64,000 nucleotides of DNA from Brachionus koreanus (lineage: Eukaryota; Rotifera; Eurotatoria; Ploima; Brachionidae). This document shows positions 1-13,496 of the stretch, one piece after another. The stretch spans positions 1,975,261-2,039,260 of the forward strand of contig PJRA01000508.1 in the NCBI GenBank assembly GCA_016987375.1, given 5' to 3'. The position numbers and the translations under genes were made by a program. The stretch's first letter is position 1. Each line of letters begins with the position of its first letter. The notes beneath the pieces were generated by a model, which searched no databases, was not told the DNA's origin, and saw only the letters and a program-made list of their open reading frames with translations.

Positions 1-26
1 CAAAAAAAAATAAAAGCATAACAAAT

Positions 27-3000
27 TTATTGATCTATAATGCCCAATCTCAAGCCAAACCATCTAGCCTTCGATGCAACTAAATTAAAAAAAATTATTT
101 CTGATTTCTCAAAATAATGTTTAATTACCTTCATCCTGCATAAGCTTAAAACACATAGCCATAATGACCATTCCAACTAATAAATATAAAGTGCATAAGG
201 CAGCCATTCCTCTTTTTTCCGTAGCTAAAGTATTCTTTCCAGGTACAAAATCACCAAAACCAATTGTTGTAAAAGTAATAAAACAAAAATAAGCACCATC
301 AAGAATTGACCATTCTTCGGTAAATGCAAATATGCCTGCACCTGCAAATATATATGCTGTGAGGACACCCAAAGTGGCCACTATGGGAACATGTCGATCA
401 TTTGGATTATCGTACTCCATTTCAAATTCAGTTAACTTAATTTATTATAATGTTAAAATTGTAAAAAAAAAAGTTTAAAAATTATTTTTTTTCACCATTT
501 CTTGTTTGTTTTCTTCAAATTTAGACGAAGAATAGGGAATTTTTAGTTTATGCTTGAAAATTCGTCTATAAACAAATCTGATACATTTTGAATAAGAAAT
601 GATAAACAATTCAGCCAACAAATCGCCAGTATTTGTTAAGCACATAAACATCAAAGGTATACCAATCATTGCATAAAATATGGTTAAAAGTTTTCCTGTA
701 CTAGACTTTGGAGTAATATTTCCATAGCCTTTTATTAATTTAATTAAAATTAAATAAAAAAAATATTGATCATACCAATGGTGGTTATCACTGTTGCTGA
801 ATACAAAAGTGCATTCGGATAGTTCCATATGTCTTCTCTAGCTAACATATTTGGTTTTTCTTTGTCTTCGATTTTGTCATTTTCGATTAGCAAATTTCTC
901 AAGTGAAATTTAATCTCATTATAGAAATTTTCTCTGTCCAATTCAATATACCAGGACGGTTTTTTTTTTGATTCATAACTTTTTCTATCAAATCTCACTG
1001 TATCTTTTCCGTTGAAATGGCCCGCAAATAGCGTCTGAGTTTTTCTCAAGTCCGTCTTGTTTTTAATTACAGGTTTCTGTATTGGTCCGTACAAAAAATC
1101 ACTAGGTAATTCTTGGTTATTTTTTAGAATTTCCTCCTTGCGGTAAATGCTGTATTGAGTGTGAAAATTTTCGTCCAAAAACGAATTGAACATGCTTTCA
1201 GCGCTTATTTTTACACTTTCAAAAAATTCCTCTCGATTTCGCTCTATCTTATTTTGATTTTCTTTTTCATAATTGGACTCGATCTTCATGAATAAAAGAG
1301 CACCTAAAATGACGTAGCCAACCACCAGTCCAGCTAAGCCAATTTGACTAAAAGCGAACTTGAATGCTCGCTTAAGATATTTTTTAGCCTTTCGTGTATC
1401 AATTGATATAGACTCGCCAATATAGACGATGTGACTGTTGGACTTTTTAAACTCGTTTTCTTCTACTAATTCTTAATAAAAAAATTAATATTTAAAAATT
1501 AAAACTAAAAAATTTAATAATTTACTTGGCAAATTTTCTTTAAAAAAATCACCGTCATCGTCAAATTTGACCATAGGCAGTTGAGGAGATGGCTTCAAAA
1601 GCTCATCAATTTCTTGCTTATCAATGGTTTCTTTTTTATTGTCTTTTTTTTTCAACAACGAGCCCAAAGTATTGCAAAAGTTGGCTTCGGTTTTAGTAGT
1701 TGAACTTGTTTCATTTGGTTCGGCTTGCAGTTCTTCATGGATTTTGGGCACAGATTTGTTTTTAGAAAACAATTTGCTAAAAAAATTTGATTTTTTTATT
1801 TCTTCTTGGTTCATTTTTACATCATTGTTTCTTGTCAAATTAGACCCGGAATTAGTCGACAAATTATTAGTTTGGCTTGTCTTAAAAATTAAATTAAATT
1901 AAATTATTAATTATTGAAAGCTATGATGAATTTCATCCTTATTTGTTCAAGAAATTTGAATCTGGATCATACATTGAATTCCAATCGTTTGATAAAGTAA
2001 ATATTTAGAAATAAAGATAATAAATATTAAAGTAGTATTTTTTTTTTAAACTCATAGGCAGTTGATGAATTTTTCTCCAAATTAGAAAGTCAAAAACTGG
2101 AAATAAAAGAGCTCACTCAGGTTTGTCTTAAGATTATTTAAACCTTCCGTTTTATTTAGTTTAATTGGTTTTCCGAGTCAAATATTGTTTTTTAATTTTT
2201 AAAAGAGAAAATATTTGATCAATGTAAAGGAATATCAACCGGCAGTGTCAATAGATTCTAGTAAACATGAAGACTTTATTAGTTTTTAGCTGATGGGTTA
2301 TCAGCACCATTGCCTTGAAATTTACGAATTTCTTAATTAATGTTTGTTCATTTTATCTCGTAGGTAGAATTTATAAACAAAATAGAACAGTTTAAGCCAA
2401 ATTAAAATAAATTTAGATTTAGGGAATTTGTTTTATCAATGCTAATAGAAATCCAAATTAAAATAATTAGAATTCAATTTCTTAGTTGTGTACCAAGTAA
2501 ATTCAGACCTCGGCATCATATATTTTTGCCATTAATCACTTTAAGATTTTTGTTAAGGCAAGAAGATTAATAGAAAAAAAATTGTTAGAAATTTATTTTG
2601 TTCTTTAAGACACGTTTCGGTCTTAAATGCACTTGAAATAAATGATTAATTAGATTAAGCTTTTTATTTTAGTTAAGATTTTTTAATATTAATTTAAACA
2701 TAGAACAAAGAAGCAGTTAAAAAATTAGAAAATGTAAAAAAAGATCATCAGAGAAGACTTGAAGAGCTCAAATTATCCCAGGTTTTTTTTTTAAAATTAA
2801 AATAAAAAATTGTCAGACTGAATGTTGTAATTTAGACTGAGGATGAAATTAGGGCTAATTTAATTGAGTACAATTTAGAGCTGGTTGACAAGGCTATTTT
2901 TTTGGTTAACAACGCTCTGGCTAATCAGCTCGACTGGGCTGAAATTGCTGAAATAATAAAAGAAGCTCAAGAAGAGGAACATGAGGTTGCATTGGCCATC

Positions 3001-6000
3001 AAAGACCTTAAACTTGAAATTAATCACGTAGTCCTCGAATTAGAGTGAGAAAATTAAAATCAAAATTTTTAATTCGGCTTGTTAACTTTTTGTTTTTAGA
3101 GATCCTGAATTCGAGGATGGAATTTTGTGTAAAAAAGTCGAAATAGACCTTGGAATGAATGCGTTTCGCAATTCTAGAAGGTTTTCGACCCTTAATTTAT
3201 TTTGCTTTTATTTTAAACCCATTTTTTTTTAGATATTACGAAAGCAAAAAACATTCCATTGTAAAAGAACAAAAAACTATTGATGCTGGTGATAAAGTAA
3301 GTTGTTGTAGGAATATTTTATCTCAATAAAATAAAATAGCTTAATAAAGCTATTTTTTTACGTAGTCATCTAATTTAGTTTAAGCTAATTTTTAAGATAG
3401 TTATATTCTTGAAAGATACAAATAATCAATCAGTCTTAATTTCTAAAAAAAAAATAAACTGCTTTTAAATATTTAGTCGATAAATATTGAACAAAATATG
3501 TTTATCTAATTATTAATTGATTAAATGCTTTTTTTAGTCGAAATTAGCCTGCCTGATATCGTTTCATTTTAAATGATTTGTTATTAATGTTTTTAAATAA
3601 CTTTTTTTTTAAAAAAAAAAGGCTTTAAAATCTGCGGAAAAAAAAACCTTTGAATTATTAAAACAAGCAAGCAAAATAAAAACTATTGGAAAATCAAGAA
3701 AGCAATATTGGTAAGAATGTTTTATTTGGCTTTAATTTATGTCAGTATGCTCAAAGTTTTTTCTTATTATTGGAATAAAAAAAACTTTATCTTAAATCAT
3801 CGATCGGACTTGAAAAGTTTGAAATTGAAATTCAAGAAAATGAAATTAAAAAGAAAAAAAATTCATTAGATTTTAAAATCTTAAAGAAATAAACAGGATA
3901 TATTTTTTTAATAACACATTAAATTTGAGCTTTATTTGATTTTTACTTAAATCACTTGAAAATTTGATTTAGAAAAAAAAACAATACTTATATCGAATGA
4001 AGGAGATTCGTTTAATAAAGGAAATAAACAATCTCATTAGATTTTGGTGCAATAATGGGTTCTTTGATTCTAAATTGCTTGATACTAAAAAAACTGATTT
4101 TTAAATTATAAATAATTGCTTTAAAAATTAATCTAAAAAAAAAAGGTTTGAAAAATTTTACTGGTTTATCAGCTCTGAGAATTACCTTATAATAGGTGGC
4201 AGAGACCAGCAACAAAATGAAATAATAGTAAAGAGATACCTAAAGCCAGGCGATCTTTATGTTCATGCAGACGTCCAAGGAGTAATAAAATTTGTAAAAA
4301 GTTTTGAAAAAAATAAATTTAATTCAAATTAGGCTAGTTCTGTAATAATCAAAAATCCTAGTGGAAATCCGGTAGCACCAAAAACGCTGAACGAGGCGGG
4401 ATGCATGGCAGTGTGCTATAGTGTCGCTTGGGAAGCAAAAGTTTTAACCTCTGCTTATTGGGTCCACCATAATCAGGTATCTAAACAAGCTCCGAGTGGC
4501 GAGTACCTAAAGACCGGTAGTTTTATGATTCGGGGCAAAAAAAATTTCATCCCTCAAACTGCTTTGGTATTCGGAATCGGTGTTTTATACAAGCTAGACG
4601 ATAACAGTGTGTTCAGACACAAAGACGATCGAAAAATCAAAACAACTGAAGAAGAAATGAATTATCTGAATGCAGAATACGAGGAAATGCCAATAGTTGA
4701 GGAAAATGAAGAAATAATAAGTGAAAAAGCAATATCAAATTTGAATATTGAGGATGTGGAAGATAAACAGGAAGATAGTAGAGCAGAAACGGAAAAAAAT
4801 GAATATGAAGAATCGCTGGAAGATGAACAAACTAAAAAAGAAGAATCAGAAACTATGTTTCCGGATACATCATTTCAAATAAAATTAGTTTCAAATATTA
4901 AGTAATGAAGTTTTCTATTTTCATTTTTTTAATTGTTTACGATTTTCATTTAAATATTCATTTAGCTCCGCTGAAAATTCATTCAAAACTGAAGAAATAA
5001 CCGATAAGTAAATATTTGATCTAATTGAATTGGAAAAAAACTTAAATTAAGATTTTTTCTAGGGAAGAAACAAATGAGAAAGAGAAGAAAAAATCTGCGA
5101 ATGTGACACAAACAAGCAAAGCTATGAATCAGCCATTAAAGCGTGGTCAAAAGTCTCGTTTGGCCAAGATGAAAACAAAATATAAGGATCAGGATGAAGA
5201 GGATCGAGAACTAATTATGCAATATTTATCTGTAAATTAGATTTTATCTATCTTAATGAGAAAATATGGAAAAGTTAACATTTTCAGTTAACTTTTTTTT
5301 TTAAATATAAATTAAACTTAGACATTTTATTTTAGTTATTCTTTATTTACATTTTATTTTAAATTAAAACAATTTGAAAAGCCTGCAGGAAAATCAACAA
5401 AAGCAGATGAAAAATCAACAAAATCAAATGATAAAACAAAAGTTAAAGGCAAGCAATTAGATAATACAAATAAGAAAATTGCCCAACAACAGCAGCAGCA
5501 AAAACAGCAACAGAAACAAAACAATTTGAATAGTATGCCAAGTTCGAAATTGGCTGTTGATTCGACAAATGCAACTGCACAAATCGTAGGCAATCAAGAA
5601 TCAAATGTAAATGTTACTTCTTCTTTTAATTATTGTTTATAAATATAATAAATTCTCTTCTATTTTTTAACATAAAAAAAAAAGGTTAACGAAGAAATTG
5701 AAATCGAAGAAGATAACACTCAAGTAAGTAAAGTTTAGTTTAATCCCTCTAGTTAAAAGAATGGCTTTTTTGTTAAAAATTAAATTTTAAATAGAGTAAA
5801 ACGAAAAAAAAAAACTTGTCAGTTGAAAAAATTATTAACTCACAATTTTTGATTGTATATTTGAATCAGATGATTCTTTTTTTCCAATAGAAAAGCTTTC
5901 GCTTTTTTTGGTATTTGGTTTTTTAATTTGATAATAAAACGAGACAGATTTTGGTATGGTATCGCTTGATTTGACCACTTTGAGAGAGTTCAAATCAGTT

Positions 6001-6215
6001 TGAAGACTGTGAGGCGTTAGTTGAGAGTTCGATGCATTTTTCATTGAGTTAAAGTATCGGAAGGAGAAAGAACGATAGGCTTCAGAAGGCGTACCAACTT
6101 TGCTCTTAGTGAGATCATTGTCTCCAGGACTGGTGGTGCAAGAGTCTTTTCTTATTGATTCACCGACCGATGGCTGACTTGTTGATCTCGATCTTCTACT
6201 AAATTCAAAATACAT
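27..6215 (-). CDS. Two-pore-domain potassium (K2P/KCNK-type) channel, six exons
   Basis: A K+ leak channel of the plasma membrane. Exons are complement(5841..6215, 1526..1880, 776..1471, 496..728, 129..435, 27..79). Their phases close to 672 aa. TM1 lies near residues 284-306. The first filter, TTIGYG (about 472-477), is split by an intron. It is followed by the K2P signature GK..TIFYA.IGIPL. The second filter TTIGFGD is near 609. The short last exon continues LMQDE into a K2P-like tail ([17 protein letters not shown]) and stops at 27-29. Two things are odd: a Ser-rich cytoplasmic N-terminus of about 280 residues, and an M1-P1 loop of about 150 residues, longer than usual. Exon 1 starts at an ATG at 6215 and ends in a GTGAGT donor. 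Its link to exon 2 rests on phase 0 matching and on the absence of a better start; an alternative start is the ATG at 1814. The subfamily is not assigned. Confidence 0.9.
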
Positions 6216-7968
6216 TTTCCATCAGCTATTCAATCCCATTTAAACGATTTATCTAAAAATACATTTTTAAGTCTTAATGACTATCATTTAAATTTCAGCT
6301 GACACCAATTAAAATGCAATTTCCTTTTAATTATTAATTTCTTGGAATTTTTAAATTCAATGATAATAAAAATAACAAAAAATAAAATTAAGCAATAATT
6401 AGCGGAATTTTCCTGTTGATCTAAATATTTACAGAGTTTTCTCTTTCATCAACTATTACTGTTCCAATAACCTAAAAACTTAAAAAAAACAAAAAAGAAT
6501 TTATTTTTTTTAATAGACTTCATTAAAATTTCTATGTTTTATTTTTGCAACTATTAAATTTAGATTATGCAATCCTTGTTTTCATTTTATCAACCTTGGA
6601 ATGATATTAAATTTTAATTTCTAAATTTAATGGTCCAAATAATCGATAAATTAAGATTTAAATCTGTTTTGGGAAGGATATTGCTTTAAAATGTATCCAA
6701 ATAGGTTTTAAATCCGGCAAAAATCGGCGAACTTCCTAAATTCATTAGTAGAAAATATTTTTATTTAAAATAATTCTCTTTTTCTTGGAAGAAATATTTA
6801 ATAAGATGCTATCTAGTCTAAATATTCAAAATAAAGCCCCCCAGGTAAACAAAGAATAAAATAAGTATTTATATTATAAATTAAAATTTTTATAAATAAA
6901 GCTAACAATCAAAAGAACCCGAACTAATTACATTATTAAATAAAAAAAAAAAAACGATCTGTCTTTTATTAATGCATATAATTTATACCAAATTTCTTGA
7001 AATTGTAATCAGAATTTCTTATTTGAAAGCTTGTCTATCTTTAGCTTTTTTTATTTTGCCATTGGAAATAACATTATATTTGTTTATAATCTTTGATCAG
7101 ATTTGTACAATTTAGTTTTGTTAAATTTAAGTTTAAGATGGAAAATTCACAATTTATTTACAGGCTTAAAATAATCAAGAAATATATTGAATTGCGTCAC
7201 AGCCAAAATTATTTAATAATAATTAATTCATTCAGTTTTACTTTATAAATTCAAGCATAAATTTGCTGTTATTAGATCTAAAATAAAATTAATGCTTCGA
7301 TACTTTTAACAAAAAGAGAGACTTAGAAAATCTTTATTTGCTTAAACCAAAAAAAAACAATGAAGAACACTTGTTAAGAAGAGCTGTTTTTTATTTAATG
7401 AAAAAATCAAATTTATTTTACAATTTACTATTTATTAATAGGATGAAATCGATGTTATTGATTCACTTACTGGAATTCCACTTGAAGAAGATGAAATTCT
7501 GTTTTGTTTAACTGTATGTGCACCTTATTCAACTCTCCAAAATTACAAGTAATTTATATAATTAATTTAAATATTAAATTCTATAAAGTAGATAGAAATC
7601 AAACGCTTTTTTAAATGTGCTTTTAATTGATTTAATTATTTTTTTTTAGACACAAAGTAAAGCTAATACCAGGAACTACCAAGAGAGGCCAAGGTAAAAG
7701 AAATAATCTTAGACTATTTAAATTAAGAAAAATTTTCTCTTCAAGCGGTAAAAACAATGATTGAAATGTTCAACCGAGATAAGACTACAACACAGCGTGA
7801 AAAAGATCTAATCAAGTCTAATCTGGTTTCTAAAGTAAATCCTTGTTTGATTAGTGTATTTTTTTTTTCATTATTGTTTTTTTTTTAAAGGAACAAGATA
7901 TTTCTCGCAATTTGCCAGGAAAAGTGAAACTTTCAGCGCCCAATTTGATTAAATTGAAGAAAAAATAA
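1921..7968 (+). CDS. NEMF: NEMF (ribosome quality control factor), 3' 17 exons; N-terminus outside the window
   Basis: NEMF binds stalled 60S subunits with Listerin and adds C-terminal tails to nascent chains. Exons are 1921-1996, 2058-2120, 2704-2781, 2836-3044, 3100-3180, 3233-3296, 3622-3710, 4146-4281, 4333-4901, 4966-5007, 5063-5231, 5382-5606, 5685-5723, 7442-7548, 7650-7693, 7746-7834 and 7891-7968. All phases agree and give 718 codons. The protein begins at YDEFHPYLF, about 290 residues into the human protein, so the NFACT-N domain is missing here. Then come the coiled coil, the NFACT-R domain ([38 protein letters not shown]), an acidic stretch, the [12 protein letters not shown] motif, a Gln-rich segment and the C-terminal domain ending [12 protein letters not shown]. 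The first exon opens with an acceptor and one codon-completing base, so upstream exons are expected left of position 1. AATAAA occurs near 8034. Confidence 0.95.
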
Positions 7969-9765
7969 AATAAACCAAATCTAAATTATTTATATTATTT
8001 GTTTTTTGTTTTAAAGTTGTTGTTGGTTTATCAAATAAAGCTCGATACTAAAACTAAAAAAAGTTAATTAAAAAATATTAATTTACAATATAAAAATTCG
8101 GTAACATTCAGCCAATACAACCGATATTTAGGTTGAAAGTTTTCTAAACAAACAAAAACAATACAAAACTGATATAAGTATAAAAAGAGCCACCAAGGGA
8201 ATATACTATTGAATTTCACGAAGGCACAATAATTTTTTAATTTTGATGTAATTAAACCTATTTTTTTGAGATTCTATCCAAGCTGATTTTTAGCTTATAT
8301 CATCCCACAACAGTTATTAAAAATCCCTTAGTAAACACATTAAATAAATTAGCCTAAAAATTAAGTTTTGCTTCATAATCTAATTATTTTGTATTAATTA
8401 AAAATACTAATAAAAGCTTTTAACTGAAGAGTTGATATAATATTTGGTTATAAATATTCTTTACGATTCACTCAACAACACTTTAATGTTCATTTAGTTT
8501 CAAAATTGTACCCTAGAAAATTTAAGATTTTAAATTGTCAATAAGAGCAACAGCAAGCAATTTATTTCTTGATTTTCTACAAGAATTAAAAAAACTATGG
8601 GAAATTTTAATTATAGGCAATTTAAAATTGAAAATTACTTGAGTTTTCGCTTGAAATAAATTTTTGTGCTCAGAAAAAAAATATAGTAATTAGAAGTATC
8701 CTTTTTATTTTTCAAAATTTTTAACTTAAAATAAATTAATTCAGATAATTTATTAATTTAACAATTAAAGCTTCCGGCAAATTTTAATTCGAAATTTCAG
8801 TCTAGTAAAGCTTTTTTAAAAACGGAATCGAAAAACGATCTAAATTATTGACAATTTAATAATTTCAAATTAATAAATATAAACTAGATCGTTCAATTTT
8901 AAAAATATCGAAAAAAAAATTTTAAGGCACCAAATTTTGAATCAAAAAAAAATCCAATTTTTATTTAGAAAAAAATTGTCTATTTGTGTATGGAAAATTT
9001 TTTTTTTTTAATTTGGTAAAATTAAATAAAATATTTTTAATTTCTTATAAAAAAATTTTTTAGCTTTTTATTTCTTAGAATACTTTTACTTAATAGATTC
9101 TGAAAATTTATCGATTTTCAGTTCGATCTTTTTTTTTACATGCTTCGAAAAATCGATTTATTTATTTGATAAATGGTTTTTAAAAATTAACCAAATGAAA
9201 ATAAATTGTTTCAAAATTACATTTACATTGATTTTGGAAAAAATATTTGTTTTAAAATAAAATTTTATTTACTCAAACCCCTTTTTTTTTATAGCTTATC
9301 GTTTTAAAATTATTGATTTATAAAGAGGCGAACTATTTTTTGAATAGTTCAAAAAAGCAACATTCTTAATTAAAATTTGTTTAATAAAGCAAGGGTAAGC
9401 GACAGGATAAATACTATTTTTAAATTTGAATACCTTTTATTATTTAAATTAAAATACAAATAAAATTTTAAATGCAAAATAAAATAATTAATTTATATTG
9501 AAAGAAGGATATTAAATAAAAATTACATCATCTTTAAATAATAATAATAATTGTTTGAGAGTCATAGAACTTAAGTAAATTATAAGTTTAATTAAAAAAA
9601 ATAAAAAAAATGAATCTTAATCAACTTTTTTTTTATTTTTCATTTAAGTATCAATTTCACGCAATTGATTTTCTAATTAAAATGTTTAGATTTTATATTT
9701 AATTGTAATTAATTTCTATACAATTCTCCAGATTTTTTTATCTACACTAATTGTTGAACTAAAAT
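7969..9765. other. Intergenic, convergent 3' ends of NEMF and CSE1L
   Basis: AT-rich sequence with no coding-like exon on either strand. It holds the NEMF 3' UTR and poly(A) signal at its left end and the CSE1L 3' flank at its right end. I see nothing else in it. Confidence 0.6.
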
Positions 9766-12700
9766 TTATCTTAGTTGTACGCCAGATTCGTTCAAATAAG
9801 TCTGCAAATGATTCTGACTTGCGGCGCTTAATTGGGACAACAATTGAGGAATCTTAAATCAAATATTAAAGATCTAGATTATTAGAATTTTTAAATCTAT
9901 GTTTACCATATTTGGCACAGATGAAGATAAATTTTCCAAGCTCTTTGCCAAGAAAATTTTCGCGTTGGGAATCTGGCCTTGAAAAGGATCAGGCTCTCGT
10001 TTTGTGGCAGAGAAAAGCTGATTAAAACTGGCTTGGTATCCAGGGGTGTCTTCAATTTCAATGAAATGTTCATCGTCGGCAACAGTCGTGTCTTCCGGAA
10101 GCTCAAACAGACCAATTAAGCTTTCCAACAATGAGATCCACACTTTCATGTTCGCTTCATTGGAGAGCAAAACTTGGCTTTCGGTCAAAATTTTGGTCAC
10201 TCCAACAGCACATATTTTTCGCTCCAAATTTCCACTTACTTTCTGCAGGTCAGAAATAAACAAATTTTGAATCACCATCAAAAACATTCTTTAGAAAAAT
10301 TTAGTCTAATGAAAAAAAAAAAAAGAAAAAAGAATACCCTGCTTGTAGACTATCTACAATGTTCATAAATTCATTAACGCCATATTTGTATGAGTATAAA
10401 GAAAAAAATACAAGCAAATCTTAAATTGATTATTTAATTAATTTTTATTTTATTATTCAAATTTACTTTTAACTAATTTGGTTGTTTTGGATCCTGTTAA
10501 TCTTTGGAACAACAACATAAATATCTGTTTAAAGTATTCAGATAAAACTTGGCTAAAAAAATAAAATTTTGTATCTTTTTAATTTTTCATATTTAAAAAA
10601 TAAAAACCTTGGCATATGTTCCACTAGACTGTTAAGAATGTAACAGGCATAATGATCGTTTGACTTCGAAGCAATCAATCGTTGAAATACGCCCAAAACA
10701 CCAGTCTAAAAAATTTAATTTTTTTTGTATTAAACTTATACATGCTATTTTAAGTTTACTATTTTTTCTTTAACAATAGTGGCCGATGCTTTCTGAATGT
10801 AGGCTTGAAGTAGTCTGGTCAAAGCCGGAATATAACCAGGTCTTTCCCATAGAGCGGGCATAAGCAAGAATGGGAACAAATCAAAATAAACACTTGGTAT
10901 ATTCTGGTCGTGAAGCTCCAACAACAAAGATAAAAGCTGAAATTCATAGGGAATAAATTCAGTTATGTCTTGCTCTAAGACATAATTAAATATTGGAAAT
11001 AAATTGCTCTCAAATTTTTCAATTAAGGCCTTGTTTTTTTGTCCAATATTTCTAATTAATATACCAAAAGTTTCAAATAAATAGTGATTAAAGTTTGGCT
11101 TAGACGGATTCTTGCTTATTGCATTCAATAGATCGGTCAATTTGCCGATTAAACCATCCAAATAAGGCTCAACTGACTCTTGCAAAATTATACATACTCG
11201 CATAAATGCTTTGATGACATACTCGTTTTCGCCAGTAACAGGTTGAAGTAAATTCATGATGTTCGACAACAAATGAGGCATAAATGGCTGTAGATCAGCT
11301 GCCGTAAACAAATTTTCCTTGTTATTAGAAGGATTTTTTAAAGTCAAAATTCTCTCAACTGCATGACAGGCATAGGTGTGCACAACTGGAATATTACTGG
11401 TCATGTATCTAATCAACTGAGGTATGACATTGATGAGACATTCTTTTGGCAATTGTTGTCTAAATGTCGAAATATATCGCATATCATCAGCCTTGATAAC
11501 TGGAAAGTTGTTCACATCCTGATCGGACAAGTCTGGAAGAATGGTTGACTCATAGAATTGAATGACATCGATTAATTCACTTGTTTTAGTTGCTCCGTAT
11601 TTTTTTGTCTGCCCTTTGGAAGCCAACGTGGTCACCAAAAAGAGAACAACGTCTTTTTGTCTCCAATTTTTTTGTGGATTTCCTGAGAATTCTTGCAACA
11701 AGGCATTTATGTATGAGCTGAAAATAGCGACTACTTGCTTTTCAAATTGAGAGCACAAAGCTTGAACAAGATCAGACGCAGCTCTTCGTCTAGTGTCCAC
11801 ATCCGAGCGTTCAATGTCCTTTCTTATATACTCTTCTGGATTATCTTCAAATGTTTCTATGTCCACATCTCGAAGAAATAGATTGGGAATGATAATTTTC
11901 TCACATATGCTTTTGAGTGATTCTTCATTTTCGAACAGTGCTCGATATTGTGGTCTGTATGCAACAACGCTTATAAATTGAATTGCGTTGCTTACGAGCA
12001 TATCGTACTTGGTCTCTAGACTAGTGCTTGTAAGCAAATTCCAGACAGCTGTGACAAATTTAGGCAAGTAGTCAGCGAAGTCTTCGCCGTAATTTTGGGC
12101 AAAAAGGGACACATTGTCGCATATTTGCGACTTTACTTGTTCAATTAGACCCGCTTCTTCGCTCTGAGATTTAAGCAATTGATTGTCATATTGAAGCAAG
12201 TTCAAAAAATGAGTCATCCAAGTTTCCATATTGTTTTCAAATTCTTCAGGAAAATCTTGGGCATTTAAACTACGAAATATTTTAGTAACCAACAAAACTG
12301 AGCTGAAAATAATCTTGATGGCATTTGCATCATTTGAGTGTTGTTCAACTAGGCCCATTAGAGTCTTGAAAAGTTCTGTAAGAGGTACCGCAAAAACACC
12401 CAAGACATATTTTATTTCTGTCCACAATTCGTTTGACTTAAACTCATGTCTGTAACGTTTGAATATAGAATGAGCTGTTCTAAGTATTCCATTTGTTACA
12501 TTAAAATCTCCTGTTTTTAGTCTTTCGACTAAAGCCGGCAATAAATCAGGCCACTTTTCTGGAAAATCCTCTCTACTAATGATGCTAATTGCATCACTGA
12601 GCTGTAGCTGTATTTGCTCGGGACTTGTCAACATCATGTCTGTTATGGAAGATTTTACCGACTGACGATCAGCAGCGGTTATCTTGTCCTGACAGTCTTC

Positions 12701-12981
12701 ATTCACTTTCCAGTTGCGCTTTATGTAATTTTTAAATGTAATTGAGGCACTAATTCTCAAATGAATTGCTAAGTCTTGTTTGTTACACAAAACCAAGAGA
12801 ACTGGACCAAAATTTTCGTTCGATTCCATTTGTTCCAAGTATTTTTCAGCTTAATTGATCAATGTTTTATTGATTCATTTCAAAAGGGCGAAAATATTTT
12901 ACCTGGTCGTCTAACATTTGGATCTGGACTGAGAGTTTTTTCCAAATAGAGTGAAAGCTCGTCTAAAATTTGGCTGCTCAT
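9766..12981 (-). CDS. CSE1L: Exportin-2 (CSE1L/CAS), nuclear export receptor for importin-alpha
   Basis: CSE1L is a HEAT-repeat importin-beta family receptor that returns importin-alpha to the cytoplasm with RanGTP. Exons are complement(12903..12981, 10760..12849, 10608..10705, 10467..10552, 10338..10419, 9907..10288, 9766..9852). The phases close to 967 aa, against about 971 in human. Family blocks seen in order include PNVRRPAEKYLE at the N-terminus, TFKNYIKRNW in the importin-beta N domain, GVLGVFQRLIASKSNDH, KVSGNLERKICAVGVTKILTE, GLFELPEDTT and EDTPGYQASF. The start ATG at 12981 gives MSSQILDELSLYLEKTLSPD, which fits the family N-terminus. One large exon carries most of the protein; five small 3' introns interrupt the C-terminal repeats. 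It is divergent from NOL6 across about 515 bp. Confidence 0.97.
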
Positions 12982-13496
12982 TTTTTTCTCTTTAATTTAC
13001 AATTAACTTTTAGCTTAGGAGATGATTTGATTTTTTTTTATTTAAATGAAGCAAATCTAAACAAAATTAAAGTTTGATTATGTAATTAGCATAAATTTGA
13101 TCGATATCACATCACTGGATGTTTTGCTTAGCTTGATTTTATGGTCTCAGCGCTTATGCTGTTTAAATCTCTTTAGACTTGATTTTTTAGAGAAAAAATT
13201 CTGTGTAAATCATAATTTTTGTACACAGTTTTTGTTCTTTTTCTAAACTGTTTGAGAAATTCTAGAAAAATGTTAGCTAACATGACTTGAAAAATAGTTA
13301 AGTTAAAATTATTTTGATTCTTTTGAAAATATTAAATTTAAAAGACTTAAAATTTTGCTAGAGAAAATTTCTAATTTTTAAATAAATTAGCATTTCATTT
13401 ATTTAAAATATCTTATAAATATTTTTCTTAACCAAAACGCACATGTATTTTATTCAAATATAAAACAATAAAAATTGATCCATTGATTTAGATAGA
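12982..13496. promoter_or_regulatory. Divergent intergenic region between CSE1L and NOL6
   Basis: About 515 bp between two divergent housekeeping start codons, so it probably holds both promoters. No recognisable element was found. The NOL6 ATG at 13497 lies just after a TTTAG that could be a splice or trans-splice acceptor; this is not proven. Confidence 0.4.

Noticed and set aside
1881..1920. Assembly misjoin as sole explanation for the truncated NEMF and K2P 5' ends
   Set aside because: An in-phase K2P first exon exists at 5841-6215 within a NEMF intron, so interleaved genes explain both ends; misjoin is kept only as an alternative.
4012..4215. Minus-strand frame within NEMF
   Set aside because: It is the antisense shadow of the NFACT-R exon at 4146-4281 and flanking intron.
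5354..5593. Cys/Phe-rich minus-strand frame
   Set aside because: Antisense of the NEMF Gln/Lys-rich exon (5382-5606).
6433..6471. A 39-nt minus-strand exon-like stretch ([13 protein letters not shown]) upstream of K2P exon 1
   Set aside because: It has good splice signals but cannot join K2P exon 1 in an open frame, so it was not added.
10046..12455. Plus-strand frames across CSE1L
   Set aside because: Antisense shadows of the exportin-2 coding exons.
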